From: Brooklawnia cerclae
GTDB lineage: Bacteria; Actinomycetota; Actinomycetes; Propionibacteriales; Propionibacteriaceae
NCBI RefSeq assembly: GCF_011758645.1
Contig: NZ_JAAMOZ010000001.1
Location: 2,480,001-2,544,000 of the forward strand
Length of the DNA stretch: 64,000 nt
Direction: 5' to 3'
Under the pieces are notes generated by a model. It ran no database searches, was not told where the DNA came from, and was given only the letters and a program-made list of their open reading frames with translations. The first letter of the stretch is position 1. Every line of letters begins with the position of its first letter. Positions 57,069-64,000 of the stretch are shown here, in pieces. The translations under genes were made by a program, and so were the position numbers.

Positions 57069-58436
57069 TCAGTCTCCGATCACCCTGCGGCCCGCCACCC
57101 ACACCCCGGCGATGTGCTCGGCGCCCGAGACCAGCAGGATGGCATCCAGGACATCACGCGAATCCCGGACGTCGAACAGCGGCAGGCCCCCGGCAGCGGT
57201 GGTGTCGACGAGTTGCGCGTCCCATGCGTATCCCTGGGCCAGACGCCCGATCGGCAGCGACAGCGCCTCGCCTCCTCCCGCGGTGGCGAGCCAGAACGCT
57301 TCTTCCAGCACGATGTGGCCGTCGTGGGTGCCCCGCTCGGGTGCCGGTCTGCCCGGATCGGCGCCGTGATCCAACGTCCGCGACTGCACCAGGGCCTCCC
57401 GCAGGGCCGTGCGAACCGACGGTGCGAAACCACCCGATATGTCGGTGCCCAGGCCGATCTCGAGCCCCTCGTCCAGGCGGCGGCGCAGCGGCAGCACCGC
57501 GTCGGCGAAGAACGCGTTCGACACCGGGCAGTGCGCGATCGCCGTGCCCGACCGCGCGAACAACTCGGCGTCCCGATCGGAAAGGTGGACGCAGTGTGCC
57601 ATCACCGACCTGCCGGTGAGCAGCCCGAACCCGTCGAGGGACTCGGCGTCCGAACGTCCGTAGCGGTCGAAGGCGCACTGGTGCTCCCAATCGCTCTCGG
57701 AGCAGTGCGATTGGACGTGAACGCCGTAGCGGGCGGCGATCTCTCCCAGCCCTGCCAGCGCGCGGTCGGTGCAACTCGGTATGAATCTCGGCGTCACGAC
57801 GGGAAGCACGAGCCCGCCGGAACCCAGCCCGTGCACACGCTCGATGAACTCGACGACCCCGTCGAGCGCCGAGGCCGTGTCCGCGTCCCAGTAGAAGTCG
57901 GGGTTGGACGACCGGTCGTCCATCGTGACCTTGCCCACCAGCGCCCGCTGTCCGCGGTCGGCGCATATCTCGGCGAGTACGACGCTGGCCTGCGTGTGAA
58001 CCGTCGCGAAGTACATCGCGGTCGTCGTCCCTTGCCGCAGGAGGTTCTCGACGAGTTGTGTGTACACCTGGCGGGCGAAGACGGGGTCTGCATAACGCGC
58101 CTCCAGCGGGAACGTGTAGTTCATCAGCCAGTCACCGAGCGGACGATCCAGCGCCCGCCCCAGTTGCGGCCACTGCGGCGCGTGAACGTGGAGGTCGACG
58201 AACCCCGGCAGGAAATACTGCCCCGGCGCCGCCTCGGTCAGCGTCCCGGCCGCCCGGTGGTGCGCCAGCAGTTCCACGGCCTCCGGGTCGTCGGCCGCCA
58301 GCACGCGGGCGACCGTGCCCGCGGGGTCGACGCAGAACAGGTGGTCGTCCAGCACCGCGACCTCGGTCGGCGACACCGGGGTGAACGCGGGGCCACGGAA
58401 GATGCGCGCGAACCCCGCGCGGGGTGCTTCGTCCAT
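57069..58436 (-). CDS. guaD: Guanine deaminase
   Basis: 455 residues, zinc amidohydrolase converting guanine to xanthine. Motifs: PGFVDLHVHAPQWPQLGRALD (metal-binding HxH and the typical APQ of guanine deaminase), HVQSHCSESDWEHQCAF, VMAHCVHLSDRDAELFARSGTAIAHCPVSNAFFADAVLPLRRRLDEGLEIGLGTDISGG with metal ligands. The C-terminal end VSGAEHIAGVWVAGRRVI is typical. It ends close to the meaB gene start on the same strand (4 bases between meaB stop and guaD start). Confidence 0.92.
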   Translation of the reverse strand: MDEAPRAGFARIFRGPAFTPVSPTEVAVLDDHLFCVDPAGTVARVLAADDPEAVELLAHHRAAGTLTEAAPGQYFLPGFVDLHVHAPQWPQLGRALDRPLGDWLMNYTFPLEARYADPVFARQVYTQLVENLLRQGTTTAMYFATVHTQASVVLAEICADRGQRALVGKVTMDDRSSNPDFYWDADTASALDGVVEFIERVHGLGSGGLVLPVVTPRFIPSCTDRALAGLGEIAARYGVHVQSHCSESDWEHQCAFDRYGRSDAESLDGFGLLTGRSVMAHCVHLSDRDAELFARSGTAIAHCPVSNAFFADAVLPLRRRLDEGLEIGLGTDISGGFAPSVRTALREALVQSRTLDHGADPGRPAPERGTHDGHIVLEEAFWLATAGGGEALSLPIGRLAQGYAWDAQLVDTTAAGGLPLFDVRDSRDVLDAILLVSGAEHIAGVWVAGRRVIGD

Positions 58437-58440
58437 GTGC

Positions 58441-59460
58441 TCAGTTTGCCGGACGAGCCCAATCCAGGGTCGGCACTTCGGCGGCGAACTCTCTCAGAAC
58501 GGTGGTCGCCGCGTCCAGGGCGTTGACCTGGCCGTTGCCGACCTTCTCCTCCAGCTCGTCGGCGAGCCTGCGCATCGCATGGGTGCCGTGCAGCGAGTCG
58601 AGCACGGATGCCTCGACCTGCGACCACATCCATTCCACCTGCTGCTTGGCGCGATAGCTGTCGAGCCCGACCGACTTCTCCAGGAATTCGCGATGATCGA
58701 GCACGGCCTTCCAGACGTCGGCCAACCCCACCTTGTGCAGCGCGGAACACGTCAGTACGGGGACGCGGCGCTCGGCCGACTGCGACGAGATCAGCCTCAT
58801 CGCGATCGACAGCTCCCGTGCCGTGACCCTGGCCTCGCCCGCGTTGTCACCGTCGGCCTTGTTGACCGCGATGACGTCGGCGAGTTCGAGAATGCCCTTC
58901 TTGATGCCCTGCAACTGGTCACCCGATCGCGCCAGCATCAACACGAGATACGTGTCGACCATGCCGGCGACTGCGACCTCCGACTGGCCGACGCCGACCG
59001 TCTCGACGATGACGACGTCGTAGCCCGCGGCCTCCACCAGCAGCATCGCCTCCCGGGTCGCCCGGGCGACGCCGCCCAGATGCAGGCCGGTGGGCGAGGG
59101 GCGGATGAACGCGTCGTCCGACTGGGCGAGCTCCCCCATACGGGTGCGATCCCCCAGCACCGAACCGCCGGACACGGAACTGGACGGGTCGACAGCGAGC
59201 ACCGCGATCCGGTGCCCCTCCTCGATCAGCTGGCAGCCCAGGGCATCGATGAACGTCGACTTCCCCGCGCCCGGAACCCCCGACAGGCCGACCCTGATCG
59301 AGTTCCCGGACAACGGCGCAAGCTCTCGCAGGAGTTCCCGGGCCAGCGCGTGATGCGCCGGCAACCGGGACTCCACGAGGGTGATGGACCGGGCCAGTGC
59401 GGCCCGGTCCCCACCCTTGACGCCCTCGACGAGGGCGGGAACATCGACAGGCCTAGGCAT
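58441..59460 (-). CDS. meaB: Methylmalonyl-CoA mutase-associated GTPase MeaB
   Basis: 339 residues, G3E-family GTPase that guards cofactor loading and repair of methylmalonyl-CoA mutase. Walker [19 protein letters not shown] (about 57-74), [37 protein letters not shown], and [13 protein letters not shown] are all visible. The ATG overlaps the mutB stop by 8 bases. Third gene of the mutA-mutB-meaB operon. Confidence 0.96.
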   Translation of the reverse strand: MPRPVDVPALVEGVKGGDRAALARSITLVESRLPAHHALARELLRELAPLSGNSIRVGLSGVPGAGKSTFIDALGCQLIEEGHRIAVLAVDPSSSVSGGSVLGDRTRMGELAQSDDAFIRPSPTGLHLGGVARATREAMLLVEAAGYDVVIVETVGVGQSEVAVAGMVDTYLVLMLARSGDQLQGIKKGILELADVIAVNKADGDNAGEARVTARELSIAMRLISSQSAERRVPVLTCSALHKVGLADVWKAVLDHREFLEKSVGLDSYRAKQQVEWMWSQVEASVLDSLHGTHAMRRLADELEEKVGNGQVNALDAATTVLREFAAEVPTLDWARPAN

Positions 59461-61663
59461 TGCCCTCGCGTGCGGCCTTGATCAGCCCCTGCAGCAGTTC
59501 CTTGGCCGCAGCCTGGATGTTGGTGCCCGGCGGGTAGATCGCAGCTGCCCCGTCACGGCGCAACTCATCGAAGTCCTGCTCGGGGATCACGCCACCCACG
59601 ACGATCTCGATGTCCTGACGTCCCTGCTTGTCGAGCTCTTCACGCAAGGCAGGGACCAGCGTGAGATGACCGGCCGCCAGCGACGAGACGCCGACAACGT
59701 GGACGTCACCCTCGATGGCCTGCCTGGCGGCTTCCTCGGGGGTCTGGAACAGCGGGCCGACATCGACATCGAACCCGAGATCGGCGAAGGCGGTCGCGAT
59801 CACCTTCTGACCACGGTCGTGACCGTCCTGACCCATCTTGGCGATCAGGATGCGCGGACGGCGTCCCTCGATCTCGGCGAACTCGTCGACCAGGGCCCGG
59901 GTTTCGTCCATGAGCTCCGACTTTCCGGCCTCCTTGGAGTACACGCCGCTGATCGTGCGGATCTGCGCCGTGTAGCGTCCGAAGACCTTCTCCAGGGCAT
60001 CGGACATCTCGCCCACGGTTGCCCCCGCGCGGCCCGCGTCGATGCACAGCTTCAGCAGATTGCGCTCGGGATCCGACGAATCCGGGTTGCCCGCAGCCCA
60101 CGTGATCTTCTCGAGGGCCTTGGCGCAGGCCTCGGCGTCCCGCTCGGCGCGCAGCTTGTTCAGCTTGGCGATCTGCTCCTCGCGCACCGCCCGGTTGTCG
60201 ATCTTGAGAGCCTCGACCGGGTCGTCCTGATCCAGCACGTACTTGTTGACGCCGATCACCGGCTGACGACCGGAATCGATACGGGCCTGGGTACGGGCCG
60301 CGGCCTCCTCGATGCGCATCTTGGGGATGCCCGCCTCGATGGCCTTGGTCATGCCACCGGCCTGCTCGACCTCCTGGATAAGATCCCAGCCCTTGCGCGC
60401 CAACTGCTTGGTCAGCGACTCGACATAGGCCGATCCGGCCCACAGATCGATGCTGCGCGTGGTGCCCGACTGCTGCTGCAGGAACAGCTGCGTGTTACGG
60501 GCGATACGGGCGCTGAAGTCGGTCGGCAGCGCGATGGCCTCGTCCAGTGCGTTGGTGTGCAACGACTGGGTGTGGCCCTGCGTGGCGGCCATGGCCTCGA
60601 CACAGGTGCGCACGACGTTGTTGTAGACGTCCTGGGCGGTCAGCGACCACCCGGAGGTCTGCGAGTGCGTGCGCAGGCTCATCGACTTCGGGTTCTTCGG
60701 GTCGAACTGGCGGACGAGACGTGCCCACAGCATGCGAGCCGCGCGCATCTTCGCCACTTCCATGAAGAAGTTCATGCCGATGGCCCAGAAGAACGACAGC
60801 CGCGGAGCGAACTGGTCGACCTGCAGGCCGACCGACTCACCGGCGCGGATGTACTCGACACCGTCGGCCAGCGTGTAGGCCATCTCGATGTCGGCGGTCG
60901 CCCCGGCCTCCTGCATGTGGTAGCCCGAGATGGAGATCGAGTTGAACTTCGGCATGTTCGCGCTGGTGAACGCGAAGATCTCCGAGACGATCCGCATCGA
61001 TGGAGCCGGCGGGTAGATGTAGGTGTTACGAACCATGAACTCCTTGAGGATGTCGTTCTGGATCGTCCCCGCGAGTTGCTCGGGCTTGACGCCCTGCTCC
61101 TCGGCGGCCACCACGTACAGCGCCAGGATCGGCAGCACCGCGCCGTTCATCGTCATCGAGACGCTCATCTGGTCGAGCGGGATGCCCGCGAACAGTTGAC
61201 GCATGTCGAGGATCGAATCGACGGCCACACCCGCCATGCCGACGTCACCGGCCACGCGCGGGTGGTCGGAGTCGTAGCCACGGTGCGTGGCGAGGTCGAA
61301 CGCGATCGACAGGCCCTTCTGGCCGGCGGCCAGGTTGCGGCGGTAGAAGGCATTCGACTCCGCGGCGGTGGAGAAGCCCGCGTACTGGCGGATCGTCCAC
61401 GGACGCGAGGTGTACATCGTCGAGTACGGCCCGCGCAGGTACGGCGCGATGCCGGGCATCGTGTGCAGGAAGTCGATGCCCTCGTAGGCCTCGTTCCCGT
61501 AGAGGTGGCCCACGGGCAACTGCTCGGGGGTCACCCACTCCTCGGTCTGCTGGGACGCGAGGGCCTGCTCGAACGCCTTCTGGGCGTCCGGGGCAGGGGT
61601 TGCGTCCCCCAGCTCGATCTGGTCGAAGCGAGGCAGCGTCCCCACTTGATCGACGGCGGTCAC
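59453..61663 (-). CDS. mutB: Methylmalonyl-CoA mutase large (alpha) subunit
   Basis: 736 residues, adenosylcobalamin-dependent conversion of (R)-methylmalonyl-CoA and succinyl-CoA, the core of propionate fermentation. The barrel domain has [33 protein letters not shown] and [23 protein letters not shown]. The C-terminal B12 domain reads [41 protein letters not shown] with the cobalt-ligating histidine (DGHDRG), and [20 protein letters not shown]. Start GTG overlaps the mutA stop (GTGA). Length agrees with Propionibacterium MutB. Confidence 0.97.
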   Translation of the reverse strand: MTAVDQVGTLPRFDQIELGDATPAPDAQKAFEQALASQQTEEWVTPEQLPVGHLYGNEAYEGIDFLHTMPGIAPYLRGPYSTMYTSRPWTIRQYAGFSTAAESNAFYRRNLAAGQKGLSIAFDLATHRGYDSDHPRVAGDVGMAGVAVDSILDMRQLFAGIPLDQMSVSMTMNGAVLPILALYVVAAEEQGVKPEQLAGTIQNDILKEFMVRNTYIYPPAPSMRIVSEIFAFTSANMPKFNSISISGYHMQEAGATADIEMAYTLADGVEYIRAGESVGLQVDQFAPRLSFFWAIGMNFFMEVAKMRAARMLWARLVRQFDPKNPKSMSLRTHSQTSGWSLTAQDVYNNVVRTCVEAMAATQGHTQSLHTNALDEAIALPTDFSARIARNTQLFLQQQSGTTRSIDLWAGSAYVESLTKQLARKGWDLIQEVEQAGGMTKAIEAGIPKMRIEEAAARTQARIDSGRQPVIGVNKYVLDQDDPVEALKIDNRAVREEQIAKLNKLRAERDAEACAKALEKITWAAGNPDSSDPERNLLKLCIDAGRAGATVGEMSDALEKVFGRYTAQIRTISGVYSKEAGKSELMDETRALVDEFAEIEGRRPRILIAKMGQDGHDRGQKVIATAFADLGFDVDVGPLFQTPEEAARQAIEGDVHVVGVSSLAAGHLTLVPALREELDKQGRQDIEIVVGGVIPEQDFDELRRDGAAAIYPPGTNIQAAAKELLQGLIKAAREGNA

Positions 61664-63564
61664 TTTGTCACCCCCAGGGTCTCCAGAACACCGGTGAGCC
61701 CGGCGACGACATCCATGCCCATGGCGATGGCGCCGTCGATGACTCCCTCGATGTTCACGTCTCCCAATTCCTTGATGTTCCCGGCGAGGAGCACCTTGCT
61801 CGCTCCGGCGTCCTTCAGTGCCTTCGCGACCTCGAACCCGCTGGTCGCGTAGACCTTCGGGGACGAACAGACGCACGCGACAGGAGTGCCGGACGCCTTC
61901 CAGGCTGCCACGATCTCATCGGTGGTTCCGCCTTCGACCAACGGGGTCGTAAGGCCCGCGATGTGGAAGTAGTTGGACGCGAATCCCTCGCGGCCACCGA
62001 AATCACGGCGTGTGCCGATGCAGGCCAGGAAGACCTTGGCATCCTTGCCGCTCGTGGCGTCGCGCAGCTTCTCGAACGGCTCCGCGTCACGTACCCAGGA
62101 CAGGCCCGCGCGAGCGGGCACCTCGGGACGAGGAGTCCGGCCCTCGATCGGGGCCTCGCTCGGGTTCGGGAACTCCGAGACGCCGGTGATCGGCTGCTTG
62201 CGCGTCGCGAGACGCTTGGCCCGCTCCGCGTTCAGCCCCGCAAGGGCTTCGGCCACATAGCCACCGGCCAGTGCCGCGGCCATGCCGCCGGCGGCCTCGA
62301 CCTTCTGGAACTCGGCCCAGGCGGCCTCGGCGATCTGCCGGGTCAGCGACTCGATGTACCAGGCACCACCCGCGGGATCGTTGACACGCCCGATGTTCGA
62401 TTCCTCGGCCAGCACCACCTGCGTGTTGCGGGCGACGCGCCGGCTGAAGTCGTTGGACAGGCCCCAGACGGCGTCGAACGGCAGCACCGTGATGGCCTCC
62501 GCCCCGCCGATGGCGGCGGAGAAGGTGCTGATCGTGCCGCGCAGGATGTTGACGTAAGGATCGTCGCGGGTGATCTCGCGCAGCGAGGTGACTGCTTGCT
62601 GACGGGCACCGCGCTTGTCGGCGGGTACCTCGAAGACCTCTCCCACCCGGTTCCAGGCCAGACGCAGCGCGCGCAGGCGGGCGATGGTCGCCACCTCGTC
62701 GCACGTGGCGGTGACACGGAAGTTGATGGCGTCGAAGGCATCGGACGCCGAGACACCCTGCTCGATGAGAGCCCGGACGTACTCGACCGCCGTGGCCAGC
62801 AGCCAGGCGGCTTCGTGCACGTCGCCTGCGCCGGCGTTGTGGTAGATCGTGCCGTCGACGACGAGCGCCCGCGACTTCTTGTAGCCGGCGAGGCGCTTGA
62901 CCCACCCGGACAGGCCCGACAGGTCGGCGGGAGCGCCGGTGAGCGCCGCGAGCCCGATCGGGTCGAGGCCCAGGTTGAGCGAGAGCTCGGCCTTGTCCTT
63001 GTCGGAAGCCTCGAAGATACCCAGCAGGGCCTCGGCGGCAGCCACCTGGTCGGTGCGGCTGGAGACGTCGACCTTGGCCAGATCCAGCAGCACGTCACCG
63101 AGCGCGGAAGCCAGGTCGGACGCGGACACCGCGTCCGGGTCGACCCGCAGCCAGACGCTCGTCGCGCCGCGCTCCAGGTCGGTCAGGATCGCCTTGCGGT
63201 TGACGCTCGCGTCGGGGTCCTCGTGCAACGTGCGCACGTCCCAGGCGTCCATCTGCCCGGTGCGCACCGTGGTGCCCCGAGTGAACGGCGCCGCGGCGGG
63301 TGCTCCCAACTCGCCGACCGCATCGTCCACTGTGTAGACAGGCTCGATCACCAGGCCATCCACGGTCCTGATGCGCAGGCGGTCGACCGCCTGCTCCGGG
63401 CTCAGCAGCTTGTTCTCCGGACGCCCCTTGTTCAACACCTTTGCGACGTCTGCCGCCCACTTGTCATAGCTGGGTGCTTCGAAATCGCCGGCGAGAACGA
63501 GGTCGTCGGGTACTGTGTCCGCGACGGCCGTTGACGCGCCCGCTGGCGGAGTCGGTGTCGTCAT
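61660..63564 (-). CDS. mutA: Methylmalonyl-CoA mutase small (beta) subunit
   Basis: 634 residues. Homologous to the large subunit but lacks the DxHxxG cobalamin motif, as expected for the non-catalytic subunit of the heterodimer. Text includes [89 protein letters not shown]. The C-terminal flavodoxin-like part reads [30 protein letters not shown] chose ATG 63564 (GGGAGGAG upstream) over further in-frame codons. First gene of the operon. Confidence 0.96.
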   Translation of the reverse strand: MTTPTPPAGASTAVADTVPDDLVLAGDFEAPSYDKWAADVAKVLNKGRPENKLLSPEQAVDRLRIRTVDGLVIEPVYTVDDAVGELGAPAAAPFTRGTTVRTGQMDAWDVRTLHEDPDASVNRKAILTDLERGATSVWLRVDPDAVSASDLASALGDVLLDLAKVDVSSRTDQVAAAEALLGIFEASDKDKAELSLNLGLDPIGLAALTGAPADLSGLSGWVKRLAGYKKSRALVVDGTIYHNAGAGDVHEAAWLLATAVEYVRALIEQGVSASDAFDAINFRVTATCDEVATIARLRALRLAWNRVGEVFEVPADKRGARQQAVTSLREITRDDPYVNILRGTISTFSAAIGGAEAITVLPFDAVWGLSNDFSRRVARNTQVVLAEESNIGRVNDPAGGAWYIESLTRQIAEAAWAEFQKVEAAGGMAAALAGGYVAEALAGLNAERAKRLATRKQPITGVSEFPNPSEAPIEGRTPRPEVPARAGLSWVRDAEPFEKLRDATSGKDAKVFLACIGTRRDFGGREGFASNYFHIAGLTTPLVEGGTTDEIVAAWKASGTPVACVCSSPKVYATSGFEVAKALKDAGASKVLLAGNIKELGDVNIEGVIDGAIAMGMDVVAGLTGVLETLGVTK

Positions 63565-63676
63565 CGGTTCACTCCTCCCATGTGATCGGCTCTCGTGAAG
63601 CCTTCCTTGCGGGCTCCCGTCCGACCCGACTCGGTCGCTCGGGGGCGTTGGTGGCGGCTTGCGCCCGGGGCCCGAA

Positions 63677-63709
63677 AGCGGGCTGGATGGGCTTGCCACA
63701 CAGCCCGCT
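63677..63709 (-). terminator. Hairpin downstream of the partial dehydrogenase gene
   Basis: AGCGGGCTG and CAGCCCGCT form a perfect 9-bp stem with a 15-base loop, 24 bases after the stop at 63734 on the minus strand. On that strand it is followed by TTCGGG. It separates this gene from mutA. Confidence 0.5.
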
Positions 63710-63733
63710 CAGGATATCAGGGGCGGTTCCCGG

Positions 63734-64000
63734 TCATTCGGCGGCCTTGATCTCGATGCCGTTGAGCTTGGCCTGCGCCTTCGTGAGGGACGCGCAGAAC
63801 TCCCCGCCGAAGCCGAGGGCGCTGGCGGCGCTCAGTGCCTCGTACACCCCACCGCCCACCATGGTCGGAATGCTCAGGTCGCCGGCGAGCCGGTTGTAGT
63901 ACCGGACGTCCTTGCGGGCGTTGTCGAGCTGGAACGGCAGGGCGTCGAAGTTGCCCTTGAGGGACTCCCCCATGATGTTGAGGGTGCCGCCGTTGGCGAA
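63734..64000 (-). CDS. NAD(P)-dependent beta-hydroxyacid dehydrogenase, C-terminal part
   Basis: 88 residues are visible and the frame runs off the window (63974-64000 reads FANGGTLNI ahead of the in-frame Met at 63973). GNFDALPFQLDNARKDVRYYNRLAGDLSIPTMVGGGVYEALSAASALGFGGEFCASL fits the C-terminal helical domain of 3-hydroxyisobutyrate/tartronate semialdehyde reductases, in which the lysine of NARKDVRY aligns with the usual LxxKD motif. The N-terminal Rossmann domain is outside. Substrate uncertain. Confidence 0.7.
   Translation of the reverse strand, partial: FANGGTLNIMGESLKGNFDALPFQLDNARKDVRYYNRLAGDLSIPTMVGGGVYEALSAASALGFGGEFCASLTKAQAKLNGIEIKAAE

Overview
The window is high-GC actinobacterial DNA and most likely comes from a member of the Propionibacteriaceae. 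Evidence for this is the methylmalonyl-CoA mutase pair mutA-mutB with meaB, a very large pyruvate:ferredoxin oxidoreductase, an ECF/alpha-ribazole (B12 salvage) operon, actinobacterial-type dapD/dapC/fdxA, TAnnnT -10 boxes with probable leaderless genes, and many copies of a TTCGACAGGCTCA-type intergenic repeat. I cannot name the species.

Layout. 1-7.0 kb: lysine/diaminopimelate genes (dapD, partial, and dapC), a 7Fe ferredoxin, a VanW-family cell-wall protein and fumC. 7.2-26.8 kb: a complete type I-E CRISPR-Cas locus, in the order cas3-cse1-cse2-cas7e-cas5e-cas6e-cas1-cas2 with start/stop overlaps throughout, followed by an array that I count as 170 repeats and 169 spacers (10.3 kb). Between fumC and cas3 lie two degenerate CRISPR repeats flanking a spacer-like segment. 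27-31 kb: a class V aminotransferase-fold enzyme, a glycosyltransferase/GtrA fusion with a repeat-derived insert, and a phosphodiester glycosidase-like protein. 31-35 kb: an ECF transporter (S, fused A-A, T) with an AIR-synthase-like protein that resembles alpha-ribazole kinase. 35-37 kb: an MFS exporter and its MarR regulator. 37-46.7 kb: transketolase, a phosphoribosyltransferase, citrate synthase, an M20 amidohydrolase, an App1-type phosphatase and a lipid kinase, an SPFH protein and a small ribbon-helix-helix protein. 47-55 kb: an NfnB-NfnA-like fusion flavoprotein next to a 1706-residue PFOR. 55-64 kb: an IlvD/Edd dehydratase, guanine deaminase, meaB-mutB-mutA and a partial beta-hydroxyacid dehydrogenase.

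Central observation. The two degenerate repeats upstream of cas3 look like a crRNA-resembling regulatory RNA (CreR/CreA type). When its spacer is numbered from the end of an 8-nt crRNA handle, it matches a site just upstream of the cas3 promoter at 20 of the first 25 positions. Four of the five mismatches fall at positions 6, 12, 18 and 24, the bases that are flipped out in type I-E Cascade-target duplexes. This predicts that Cascade, loaded with this RNA, represses its own operon. The array has a very short leader without a recognisable promoter, and its ninth spacer contains an intrinsic-terminator-like hairpin. Expression of the array and its link to cas-operon transcription are therefore of interest.

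Metabolically, the flanking genes fit a propionate-fermenting lifestyle: fumarase, citrate synthase, PFOR, ferredoxin/NADP electron transfer, methylmalonyl-CoA mutase with its GTPase chaperone, and uptake of a B12 precursor. All assignments come from reading the sequence; no database search was run.
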